Shown: positions 27,004 through 36,689 of the stretch, in pieces
How positions within the stretch are numbered: position 1 is the stretch's first letter
How the letters are laid out: each line of letters begins with the position of its first letter
NCBI GenBank assembly: GCA_026985675.1
Contig: JALSPZ010000145.1
Span: forward strand, 1 to 39,818
Direction: 5' to 3'
Origin: Flavobacteriales bacterium
Lineage (GTDB): Bacteria > Bacteroidota > Bacteroidia > Flavobacteriales > Flavobacteriaceae
DNA: 39,818 nucleotides
Made by a program: the position numbers and the translations under genes
Notes under the pieces: generated by a model
The model's input: only the letters and a program-made list of their open reading frames with translations
The model's database searches: none
Told to the model about the DNA's origin: nothing

Positions 27004-30000
27004 TATCTCAACTTAAAATTTATTTTTATCTTTTCCAATGTTTCGATCAATTCCGGGGTTAGTTTTACTCCTTTATCTTTCTTTTTTAAACTTACATTGA
27101 GCTCCGGTTGTTGAGCAAATCGTAAATTTACTACTAATTTTTGTTTTCCTTGATAGTTTTCAATGGCTTTATAAACTTCATCCGCCAATTGTTTGCTTAC
27201 TTTTTGAATATCCAAATAAATGTATAAATCCTTTGGAAAATCTTCAAAAGCACGATTGAGCAATTTGATATCTTTGACTTTTATCCTTACTTGCTGCGGA
27301 TGATAGTAAGGTCGATACACACTGATTTTTATCAATAAAAAAGTTTTCGGAACCAAATAATGTTGAAATTTCAAATAATCTTCATTCCATAAATCCAACT
27401 CAATGGTATCCGTATAATCTTCCAAAACAATTCTTCCTTTTTTACTTCCTTTATTAAACTCTCTATGTTCCACATTACTTACCATTCCTCCAATATAAAT
27501 ATCCCTGTTTAGCAGCATTTCAAAACGTTTTCTTTCTTCCAATTCGGCTGCTTTTTTTTCTTCGTTTTCTCCTATCTCTTCTTCCGGATTTTTATCTTCT
27601 TCATTCTCACCGCTTAATGTGGCTATCATTTTTCGTATGAAATGTAAATCTTTTTGTACATAGTATTTATAATGTGTTTTTAGACTATCTAAAGGATGTC
27701 CTGACAGATATAATCCTGCTACTTCTTTTTCTTTTTCCAAAGTATCCAGATCCGTCCAAGGTTCGCAAGGCGGGATTTCAGGCTCGGGGAGTGAGACTTC
27801 TTCCATTCCGGCAAAAAGAGAAGCTTGCATGGATATCTCGTTTTTTTTGAAATCATTACCGAACTTTATGGCTTTTTCGATAATCGTTATACCTTTATTA
27901 TCGGTTTGAAAATACTGTGCCCGATGGATATTCTTAAAACAGTCAAATGCTCCTGCTTTTACCAAAGTTTCGATGGTTCTTTTGTTTACTGCTCTTAAAT
28001 CGACACGTTTGATAAAATCAAAAAAACTTTTATACGGACCGTTGGTTTCCCTTTCTCTGATAATGGCTTTAACGGCAATTTCGCCCACACCGGAAGCGCC
28101 GCCCAAACCATAGCGAATATTTCCTTCTTTATTGACCGTATATAAATAATCCGACTCATTGATATCCGGTGGCAAAACTTCTATTCCCATTTTACGGGCT
28201 TCCATCATTAAGAAAGATAATTTGCTTGCATCTTTCAAATTGTGCGACAAAACGGCAGCCATATATTCCGAAGGGTAATTGGCTTTCAGATATGCCGTCT
28301 GATAGGAAACCAATGCATAACTGACGGCATGCGAACGGTTAAAAGCATAAGAAGCAAATGCTTGCCAATCTTTCCAAATTTTATCCAAAATTTCTTGGGG
28401 ATGTCCGTTTTTGGTTCCGTTTTCGATAAAAATCGGATAAAGCTTTTCCAAATCCGCCAATTTCTTTTTTCCCATAGCTTTTCGTAGCGTATCGGCTTGT
28501 CCACGGGTAAAATCGGCAAGTTTTTGAGACAATAACATTACCTGTTCTTGATAAATGGTTATCCCGTAAGTGGTTTTGAGAATTTCTTCCATATCCGGCA
28601 AGTCATATTCCACTTTTTCTTGTCCGTGTTTCCTTCTGATGTAACTGGGGATTTTTTCCATAGGACCGGGACGGTATAATGCCACCATCGCTATTAAATC
28701 TTCAAATTCCGTAGGGCGTAAAGCCATTAAATGTTTACGCATACCATCGGATTCAAATTGAAATACCGTAACGGTTCTTCCCTGTTGAAATAATTTATAG
28801 GTGTTTTTGTCATCCAAGGGTAAATTTTCTATATCTATATCAATTCCTCTACGATTTTTTATCATACGGATAGCATCACGAATAATAGTAAGAGTTTTGA
28901 TACCCAAAAAATCCATTTTAAGCAGACCGGCAGATTCCACCACGGAATTATCAAACTGGGTAACATACATATCGGAACCTTTGGCTGTGGTAATGGGAAT
29001 TACATTGTCTAAATCCGTTGGTGCGATAATAAAACCGCAAGCGTGTAATCCCAAATTACGCAAAGAACCTTCTAATTTTCCGGCGGTTTGTATGGTGTGA
29101 GCTGCCGGGGTGTTTTCTTTGGCTAATTTTGCCAATTCGAGGGCTTCTTGCACCAATTCGGGGCGTTTGACTTTACTTTTAATTTTTTCTTCATCTTCAC
29201 TCAAAATGTATTGCAAAGAGACATGGGCTTTTTTTGCCAATTTATTAGTTTCTTGCAGGTCAAATTCCATGGTGCGCGCAGCATCCCTAATAGACGATTT
29301 AGCTGCCATGGTTCCGTAAGTTATGATTTGAGCCACGCGATTTCTCCCATATTTATTGATCACATATTCAATTACTTTTTCTCTTCCTTCGTCATCAAAA
29401 TCCATATCGATATCGGGCATGGATATACGGTCGGGATTTAGAAAACGTTCAAAAAGCAATTGATACTTGATGGGGTCCACATTGGTAATCTCTAAACAAT
29501 AAGCCACTGCCGAACCGGCTGCGGATCCTCTTCCGGGACCAACTACTACTCCCATTTTTTTTGCTTGACGAATAATATCTTGCACAATAAGAAAATATCC
29601 CGGATAACCGGTTACTCCGATAGTTGTCAATTCAAAATCCAGGCGTTCACTAATCTCGGGAGTAATTGTTCCATACCTTTTTTTTGCTCCTTCATAAGTC
29701 AGATAACGTAAATAAGCATTTTCTCTACGACTTTCCGGGTCTAATTTTTTCTTGGGTTTCTTTTTTATAATGGAAATTTGTTCTTCCAAATGTTCAAAAA
29801 AAGCTTGGTATTCTTCAGGTTCTTCAAAATCCTCCGGAATATCATATTTAGGAAGTAGAATTTCATTTTTTAATGAATATGTTTCTATTTTATCAACAAT
29901 TTCATTGGTATTGATAATTGCCTGCGGAATATCTTTGAATAGCTTTTTCATTTCTTCGGGCGACTTGAAATAAAATTCATTATTAGGCAAGCCGTAACGA

Positions 30001-31484
30001 TATCCCCGTCCGCGCCCTATGGGAGTGGATTTTTTTTCATTATCCCGAATACATAATAAAATATCTTGTGCGTCGGCATCTTCTTTTTCCAGATAATAAG
30101 TATTGTTGGTTGCTACTACTTTTACATTGTGTTTTTTTGAAAATTCCAATAAAACTTCATTGACATGCTCTTCTTCGTCGAGTCCGTGCCGCATTATTTC
30201 CAAATAATAATCATCACCAAAAATTTCTTTCCACCAAAGCAAGGCTTCTTCGGCTTGTTTATCACCCATGGTTAATATCTTATTGGCAATTTCTCCGCTT
30301 AAACTTCCGCTTAATACAATGATATCGTCTTTGTATTTTATCAAAGTTTTTTTATCAACCCTCGGCACGTAATAAAACCCTTCGGTATGTGCAATGGAAG
30401 AAAGTTTCATTAAATTGCGATAACCTTTTTTGTTTTTGGCTAAAAATACGGTAGGATATCCGTTGTTTTTGCGAGATTTGTCTAAATGATTTTCAACGAT
30501 ATTCAATTCAATCCCGACGATGGGCTTTATATGTTTGGTTTTGTCGGTTTGTTTTTTATTAAAACCTATTACCTGTTGTACAAAATGAAAAGCACCCATT
30601 AAATTGTTAATATCCGTAATGGCTACCGCAGGCATATTATAATGAGCGGTTTTTTTGATAAGTTCTTCTATTTTGGTTGTTGATTGCAACACGGAATATT
30701 GCGTATGATTATGCAAATGGGTAAATGAAACATCTTTTAATTCCGATATATCTGTGAAGGAAGTTTGAGCTCTTGATCTTTCGGTATTTAAGCTTTCGCT
30801 CCATTGTTTTAAATTTTTATGTTTGAGTCCAACAGGTTGAATAATATCCGGATTTTCTCTTCTGAATTTTTCTGTATAATCCGGAGCTTTTTTAAGTTCT
30901 TCCGGGGTAAAATGTCCTATACGTATCAATTCAAAAAAGATACGGGCAGTAGCTTCAACATCGGCAGTTGCATTGTGGGCTTCGGCAAATTCTTCCCCAA
31001 ACAGATGCTTATACAATTCTCCCAGTTTGGGCATTTTGAAACGTCCGCTTCTTCCGCCGGGCAATTGACAAAGTTCAGCAGTTTTTTCGGTCATGGTATC
31101 CAAAACCGGTTTATGAAACATATTTGTTTCCAAATTTTTTCTATAAAATTCGGCTCCCATTATTTTCAAATCGAAACCCAAATTATGCCCGACAAGAAAT
31201 TCCGCTTGGTCAATCACTTGATTAAATTTTTCCAAAACTTCTTGCAAATCATGACCTTCTTGCAGAGCAAGTTCTGTGGAAATCCCATGAATATTTTGCG
31301 ATTCAAAAGGAATATTATATCCTTCGGGCTTGATGATATAATCCTGTTGTTCTACCAACTTTCCCATATCGTCGTGCAATTGCCACGAAATTTGCACCAT
31401 ACGGGGCCAATTATCCGTGTCGGATATCGGAGCATTATAGTTTTTGGGTAATCCGGTAGTTTCGGTATCAAAAATGAGATACAT
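27003..31484 (-). CDS. dnaE: DNA polymerase III alpha subunit with fused N-terminal DEDDh exonuclease
   Basis: 1493 aa; N-terminal YLIFDTETTGLPKNY ... GHNLGFDLKIMG ... HNATADVEAT exonuclease motifs, then PHP FTHLHNHTQYSVLQS, PolIII core GVVVGPGRGSAAGSAVAYCL, PDIDMDFDDEGREKVIEYV, SHAVSYALVSYQTAYLKANYPSEYMAAVL. Confidence 0.97.
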   Translation of the reverse strand: MYLIFDTETTGLPKNYNAPISDTDNWPRMVQISWQLHDDMGKLVEQQDYIIKPEGYNIPFESQNIHGISTELALQEGHDLQEVLEKFNQVIDQAEFLVGHNLGFDLKIMGAEFYRKNLETNMFHKPVLDTMTEKTAELCQLPGGRSGRFKMPKLGELYKHLFGEEFAEAHNATADVEATARIFFELIRIGHFTPEELKKAPDYTEKFRRENPDIIQPVGLKHKNLKQWSESLNTERSRAQTSFTDISELKDVSFTHLHNHTQYSVLQSTTKIEELIKKTAHYNMPAVAITDINNLMGAFHFVQQVIGFNKKQTDKTKHIKPIVGIELNIVENHLDKSRKNNGYPTVFLAKNKKGYRNLMKLSSIAHTEGFYYVPRVDKKTLIKYKDDIIVLSGSLSGEIANKILTMGDKQAEEALLWWKEIFGDDYYLEIMRHGLDEEEHVNEVLLEFSKKHNVKVVATNNTYYLEKEDADAQDILLCIRDNEKKSTPIGRGRGYRYGLPNNEFYFKSPEEMKKLFKDIPQAIINTNEIVDKIETYSLKNEILLPKYDIPEDFEEPEEYQAFFEHLEEQISIIKKKPKKKLDPESRRENAYLRYLTYEGAKKRYGTITPEISERLDFELTTIGVTGYPGYFLIVQDIIRQAKKMGVVVGPGRGSAAGSAVAYCLEITNVDPIKYQLLFERFLNPDRISMPDIDMDFDDEGREKVIEYVINKYGRNRVAQIITYGTMAAKSSIRDAARTMEFDLQETNKLAKKAHVSLQYILSEDEEKIKSKVKRPELVQEALELAKLAKENTPAAHTIQTAGKLEGSLRNLGLHACGFIIAPTDLDNVIPITTAKGSDMYVTQFDNSVVESAGLLKMDFLGIKTLTIIRDAIRMIKNRRGIDIDIENLPLDDKNTYKLFQQGRTVTVFQFESDGMRKHLMALRPTEFEDLIAMVALYRPGPMEKIPSYIRRKHGQEKVEYDLPDMEEILKTTYGITIYQEQVMLLSQKLADFTRGQADTLRKAMGKKKLADLEKLYPIFIENGTKNGHPQEILDKIWKDWQAFASYAFNRSHAVSYALVSYQTAYLKANYPSEYMAAVLSHNLKDASKLSFLMMEARKMGIEVLPPDINESDYLYTVNKEGNIRYGLGGASGVGEIAVKAIIRERETNGPYKSFFDFIKRVDLRAVNKRTIETLVKAGAFDCFKNIHRAQYFQTDNKGITIIEKAIKFGNDFKKNEISMQASLFAGMEEVSLPEPEIPPCEPWTDLDTLEKEKEVAGLYLSGHPLDSLKTHYKYYVQKDLHFIRKMIATLSGENEEDKNPEEEIGENEEKKAAELEERKRFEMLLNRDIYIGGMVSNVEHREFNKGSKKGRIVLEDYTDTIELDLWNEDYLKFQHYLVPKTFLLIKISVYRPYYHPQQVRIKVKDIKLLNRAFEDFPKDLYIYLDIQKVSKQLADEVYKAIENYQGKQKLVVNLRFAQQPELNVSLKKKDKGVKLTPELIETLEKIKINFKLR

Positions 31485-31798
31485 AATTCATTTAGTTTTA
31501 GGTTAATAGAAAGATATTTAGGGAATTTTGCCGGAGTGGAAAACTCATGTGTAAAATTATAGATTATTAAAATAAGTTGTAAAATAAGTTATTAACAATA
31601 GAATAAAATTTATATTTTTACTGGTTTAAAACTCACATAGACTGATGATAATCAAATATTTGTGATTGTGGAAAAATTCTTTTTAATTTTATTTGTTTTA
31701 TTATGATTCTACTCCTGAAAGATTGCATCAAACTTATGCTTTGTTTCATTTCTTTAAAACAACTATATTAACAAGCATATGTTTTTTTGAATAACCAA

Positions 31799-31907
31799 CC
31801 GCAAAACTTACAAAATATAAACTTTCGGGTTATGAAACTTATAATTTTGGCTTATGGTTCAAATGTAATATTTTTTATAGCCTTTTGTTTTCTTTAGGGA
31901 TTTATCA
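31799..31907 (+). repeat. Dispersed non-coding repeat S, copy near the TonB gene
   Basis: CGCAAAACTTACAAAATATAAACTTTCGGGTTATGAAACTTATAATT...CTTTAGGGATTTATCAC matches 36562-36654 (CACAAAACTTACAAAGTATAAACCTTCCGAGTTATGAAATTTATAATT...GTTTAGGAATATTTCAC). Confidence 0.7.
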
Positions 31908-32097
31908 CAGGAAGTAATTTGTGTGAGAGTAAAAAAATTTTGCTTATATCTGAAATTTTTGTTGTTGAAAATTAAAAATATAAATCTTTACTTAATTTTA
32001 CAAGCATTAAAAAAAATTCACGATTTGTTAATATTAAATAAACTTTAATATAAGATTTATTTAATCTATTTGATGATTAAAATCTAAAAAAGATAGA

Positions 32098-34830
32098 ATG
32101 AAAAAAATATTATTACTTATCAGTATTGTCATTTATTCCAATTTACTATCCCAAAACAATTTACACGGTAAAATAACCGATGGAAACGAAGCGTTACCCG
32201 ATGTAAGCATTTCTCTAAAAAACACAAATTTCTTTGCCATTACGGATTTTGATGGAAATTATGAAATTTCAAATATTCCTGATGGCCAATATGAATTGGT
32301 AATATCTGTTGTTGGTTATAAAGAAAAACATATTCCCATTAAGCTTTCCAATGGACAAAATTTAGAGAAAAACATAATTTTAGATGAAGGTGTTAAGTTA
32401 AATGAAGTCATAATCAATACACGTATTGAAGGACAAGCAAAAGCTTTAAATATTCAAAAAAACAGAAAAAATATTGTCAATATCGTGTCCAAAGAACAAA
32501 TCGAAAGGTTTCCCGATGCCAATATTGGTGATGCCCTTAAAAGAATTTCCGGCATAAATGTTCAATACGATCAAGGCGAAGCAAGATTTGCAAACATCAG
32601 AGGCACGGCACCTGAACTAAATTCGGTTACGGTAAATGGCGAAAGAGTGCCTTCGGCGGAAGCAGAAGTCCGTTCTGTGCAACTGGACTTAATTCCTGCC
32701 GATATGGTAGAATCCATTGAATTAAACAAAGCCGTAACTCCCGATATGGATGCCGATGCCATTGGCGGAAGTATAAATTTGGTTACAAAAAAAGCAAGTG
32801 CGAAACAAAAAATCAAAGCAACTATTGGTTCGGGATACGGTTTTTTAGCAAACAAACCCATTGGCAAGGGTAAAATTAGTTATTCCAATCGTTTTTATAA
32901 TAACAAAATAGGTGTCGTATTAAATGCTTCTGTATTGGATAAGCAAGTACGTTCAGATAATATTGAAGCCGATTGGAGATATTTTGATGAAAACAATAAA
33001 GATAAAACCGCTTATACCTACGACTTTCAAAACAGGCAATATTATTTGGAACGTTTAAGACAGAGTTACGGTATTTTATTGGATTATAAGCTCGATAATA
33101 AAAATGATTTTTATATATCCACCCAATACAATTGGCGAAATGATTGGGAAAACAGATTTCGTTTACGCTATAAAAAGATAAAAGAATCCGGCAATGATTT
33201 TAAAGCCGAAATTCGCAGGCAAACCAAAGGAGGAACACACAAAAACAGACGTTTGGAAGATCAAAGGGTATTTAGATTTTCTGTTGGCGGAAATCATCAA
33301 TTCAATAAAATAAAGATGGACTGGGGAGTGATTGCCGGAAAAGCAAGCGAAGACCGACCCAATGAAAGATATATTTCTTTTAGAAAAAAGGATGCTATTA
33401 TAAATATGGATTTACAAGACAAAAATCATCCTAAAATTACTCCTGTTGATCCAAATTTGCAAGACTTATCATCTGATTTTTCACTAAAAACTTTGTCGGA
33501 AGAACATAAATATACCGAAGAAAACGACTTGATTTTTCGTCTAAATATGGAATTCCCTATACTTACGGGCGAAAATAACAGCAAGTTAAAATTAGGAGGG
33601 AAAACCAAAATAAAAGATAAAAAACGCACCAATGACTATTATAATTATGATCCGATAAACACTTCCTCTTTCGAATCCGATGCTTTACAACACTTAACCA
33701 ATGAAACCAACTCCGATTTTAATGCCGGAAATTATCAACTGGGAAGTTTTATCTCACCTATATATTTAGGAAGTTTAGATCTTAATAATTCAAATATTTT
33801 TACCAAAGAAATTGATTTAGCCGAATTGGCGGGAAACTACAATGCCAATGAAAATGTTAATGCTTTCTACGTTATGTACACACAAAATTTATCAAAAAAA
33901 TGGACAATTATAGGAGGAATTAGATATGAAGGAACTCACTTGGAATACCAAGGTAAGATTTATGACGGGACTAACTTAAACGATACTGATAATGTAAAAA
34001 ACAGTTATTATAATATTCTTCCGGGTTTACATATTACATATAAAGCAAACACCAATACAAACATTCGTTTTGCTTATACCAATACATTGGCTCGCCCCAA
34101 TTATTATGATTTAGTGCCTTATCAAGAAATTGATGTAAATGACAACATAATTAAAATCGGAAATCCTGAACTAAAAGCAACAACATCTACTAATTTTGAT
34201 TTGTTAGCCGAACATTTCTACAAAAACGTAGGTATAATTTCAGGAGGTATATTCTATAAAGATTTAAAAAATGTCATTGCAGATAAAATTTTAAATTCTT
34301 ATACCTACAATGGACATACTTACTATAAATTCTACCAACCCGTTAATACCGGAAATGCATACATCTTTGGTGCGGAAATTACCTTCCAAAGGAGATTGGA
34401 TTTCCTCCCGGGTTTTCTAAATAAATTTAGCTTTATTGGAAATTATACCTATACATATTCCGAACTAAAAAATATTAAATTGGAAAACAGAACCGATGAA
34501 ATTTTGCCTTTATCAGGGACTCCCAAACATATTTTCAATACAAGTTTCGCTTACGACACAAAAAAACTGGATATGCGTATCTCTTATAATTTTGCAGGAA
34601 AATTTATAGAAAAATATGCCGACGAAGCATTTTATGACAGATGGTATGATAAAGTGCAATATTTGGATTTTAATGCCAATTACAAAATTAATAAACATTG
34701 GAAAATATATGCCAGTGTAAATAATATACTCAATCAACCTTTACGTTACTATCAAGGAGTTGAAGAAAGAGTTGCACAAGCTGAATATTATGGAGTGCAT
34801 ACAAAATTCGGAGTTAAATTAAAATTTTAA
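32098..34830 (+). CDS. TonB-dependent receptor with N-terminal carboxypeptidase-regulatory-like domain
   Basis: 910 aa; LHGKITDGNEALPDVSISLKNTNFFAITDFDGNYEISNIPDGQYELVISVVGYKE; plug VSKEQIERFPDANIGDALKRISGINVQYDQGEARFANIRGTAPELNSVTVNGERVPSAEAEVRSVQLDLIPADMVESIELNKAVTPDMDADAIGGSINLVTKKA; terminal GVKLKF. Confidence 0.96.
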   Translation: MKKILLLISIVIYSNLLSQNNLHGKITDGNEALPDVSISLKNTNFFAITDFDGNYEISNIPDGQYELVISVVGYKEKHIPIKLSNGQNLEKNIILDEGVKLNEVIINTRIEGQAKALNIQKNRKNIVNIVSKEQIERFPDANIGDALKRISGINVQYDQGEARFANIRGTAPELNSVTVNGERVPSAEAEVRSVQLDLIPADMVESIELNKAVTPDMDADAIGGSINLVTKKASAKQKIKATIGSGYGFLANKPIGKGKISYSNRFYNNKIGVVLNASVLDKQVRSDNIEADWRYFDENNKDKTAYTYDFQNRQYYLERLRQSYGILLDYKLDNKNDFYISTQYNWRNDWENRFRLRYKKIKESGNDFKAEIRRQTKGGTHKNRRLEDQRVFRFSVGGNHQFNKIKMDWGVIAGKASEDRPNERYISFRKKDAIINMDLQDKNHPKITPVDPNLQDLSSDFSLKTLSEEHKYTEENDLIFRLNMEFPILTGENNSKLKLGGKTKIKDKKRTNDYYNYDPINTSSFESDALQHLTNETNSDFNAGNYQLGSFISPIYLGSLDLNNSNIFTKEIDLAELAGNYNANENVNAFYVMYTQNLSKKWTIIGGIRYEGTHLEYQGKIYDGTNLNDTDNVKNSYYNILPGLHITYKANTNTNIRFAYTNTLARPNYYDLVPYQEIDVNDNIIKIGNPELKATTSTNFDLLAEHFYKNVGIISGGIFYKDLKNVIADKILNSYTYNGHTYYKFYQPVNTGNAYIFGAEITFQRRLDFLPGFLNKFSFIGNYTYTYSELKNIKLENRTDEILPLSGTPKHIFNTSFAYDTKKLDMRISYNFAGKFIEKYADEAFYDRWYDKVQYLDFNANYKINKHWKIYASVNNILNQPLRYYQGVEERVAQAEYYGVHTKFGVKLKF

Positions 34831-34833
34831 AAA

Positions 34834-35949
34834 ATGATTAAAAAATTTTTGTATTTCATCATTATTTTTATTCCTCTATTGTCGTGTAGCGTCTCCAAAA
34901 TATCTAAAAAAGAAGCGGTTTATGACAAAAAATCTTTTGAACAAGCACTTGTAGAACAGAATAACATCAAGCATAGCCTCAGAGCCGACGCAGAAACTCA
35001 ACCGGTTATATCGGATAATATTACGGACGACTGTGCAGACGATCCCGCAATTTGGTATAACTCGAAATTTCCTGAAAAAAGCATAGTTTTCGGCTCTAAC
35101 AAAAAACGTGGAATTCATAGTTATGATCTGACCGGAAAACAAAAACAATTTATCTCATACGCAAAAATTAACAATATAGATATCAGACAAAATATTGTTT
35201 TGGATAATAAAGAATACGATATTTTAGGAGGAAGCAACAAATCCGATAAAAGTATAGATTTATTCATTATCGATTCAAATGGAAAAGTTAAAAATAAGCC
35301 TGACTTTACAATTGGTTTGGGAGAAAATTTTAAGCCTTACGGATTCTGTTTGTATAAAAATCCAAAAGGACAATTTTTTGCTTTTGTCAATGACAAAAAA
35401 GGAAATGTTTTCCAGATAAAAATCGATATCAAAAACAACAAATTTCTAGCGAAAACCATTAAAAAATTCAAATTGAACTCGCAAGTTGAAGGAATGGTCG
35501 CTGACGATAAAAACGAAAAATTATATGTTGCGGAGGAAGATTTTGGTATTCACATTTTTGATTTAAAAAATCCAAACAATAAATCCGAAATATTAAATGG
35601 CAGCACAAAAGATAATACTAAAATTCGGTTTGATATTGAAGGAATCGCATTATTACCACCACATTATTTGGTTGCTTCAAGTCAAGGGAATTTTACTTAT
35701 GCTATATTTGATTTAAAAGAAAATAAATATATTACTTCATTTAAGATAAAATCCAATATAGTAGATGGTGTGGAAGATACCGATGGTTTGGAAATTTATA
35801 CAGGTTATTTAAATAAAAAATATCCAAAGGGCATCTTGGTAGTCCAAGATGGTTTTAATTTTGATAAAGGCAAATTAAATTTTCAAAATTTTAAAATCAT
35901 CGATATTCGTAAAATAAATAAACTTATTAAAAAAACAACTCATCCATAG
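34834..35949 (+). CDS. Beta-propeller (3-)phytase, lipoprotein
   Basis: 371 aa; lipobox LLSCSVSK; DDCADDPAIWYN, SQVEGMVADDKNEKLYVAEEDFGIHIFDL, VEDTDGLEIYTGY, ILVVQDGFNF. Confidence 0.9.
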   Translation: MIKKFLYFIIIFIPLLSCSVSKISKKEAVYDKKSFEQALVEQNNIKHSLRADAETQPVISDNITDDCADDPAIWYNSKFPEKSIVFGSNKKRGIHSYDLTGKQKQFISYAKINNIDIRQNIVLDNKEYDILGGSNKSDKSIDLFIIDSNGKVKNKPDFTIGLGENFKPYGFCLYKNPKGQFFAFVNDKKGNVFQIKIDIKNNKFLAKTIKKFKLNSQVEGMVADDKNEKLYVAEEDFGIHIFDLKNPNNKSEILNGSTKDNTKIRFDIEGIALLPPHYLVASSQGNFTYAIFDLKENKYITSFKIKSNIVDGVEDTDGLEIYTGYLNKKYPKGILVVQDGFNFDKGKLNFQNFKIIDIRKINKLIKKTTHP

Positions 35950-36135
35950 GAATACGAACCTTTGGTAAAAATTGATTTCTATTTTTCGGGGAACGATAAC
36001 CCACAACCGCTACATTTTATCATCCAATTCCAGGGCACTTTCAGAAGAACATATTTAACTACCAAATGCAACTTTTTGATTTGCAAGTTTATAGAAAAAA
36101 AATATTTTTAAACAAACCTGTTCTAAATATATTTA

Positions 36136-36533
36136 TTTTTTACTTTTTTCCATTGATGAACATTTCGACTTTGCTCAATGGTAACAAAAAATATAGTGTC
36201 TTGTCAAGTATATTCTGTAGCACCAAGTCTTGTTCTTTTTGCAGATAGCTTCGTTAAAATTCTTTGCATAGCAATAGCTACGGAAATAGTTTTTAACAAT
36301 AAGAAAGGAAAATAGAAATGATTTATATAGCGTATTTTGGTGTTAATTTGGTATAATCTCAAACAGCAGACAGTTTACGTTTCATTCACTTCAAATTTTA
36401 CGAAAAATCCTCGTATGCCGAAAAGGCTAAATTCATTCGCCTGTGAATCTAACCCCATAATGCTTAAAAATAAACTCAACGCACTATAAATCAAAACATT
36501 AATTTTATTTTAAAAAATATTTAGGATGGAATT
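36136..36533. repeat. Dispersed non-coding repeat, copy 2 (see 2809-3301)
   Basis: Same left and right flanks and same left arm (36194-36261) as copy 1; the central part is replaced by unrelated sequence. Confidence 0.85.
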
Positions 36534-36561
36534 TATATTTAAACTATTTTTACCCCGCTAC

Positions 36562-36654
36562 CACAAAACTTACAAAGTATAAACCTTCCGAGTTATGAAA
36601 TTTATAATTGCTATTCACGTTTCAAATATAGGGTTTTGTTTAGGAATATTTCAC
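36562..36654 (+). repeat. Dispersed repeat S, copy at the left end of the Rhs-tail array
   Basis: Matches 31799-31907; the GTTTTGTTTAGGAATATTTCACATGTGG part also matches 38205-38240 (GTTTTGTTTGGGAATATTTACCGCACGTGGGG). Confidence 0.65.
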
Positions 36655-36689
36655 ATGTGGATAGGCTGGAGCGGGGACTTAAAAATTAT

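Noticed and set aside
30819-31451. 210-aa plus-strand ORF antisense to dnaE exonuclease domain
   Set aside because: Translation is Phe/Ile/Ser-rich, with no start context; coding strand is clearly dnaE.
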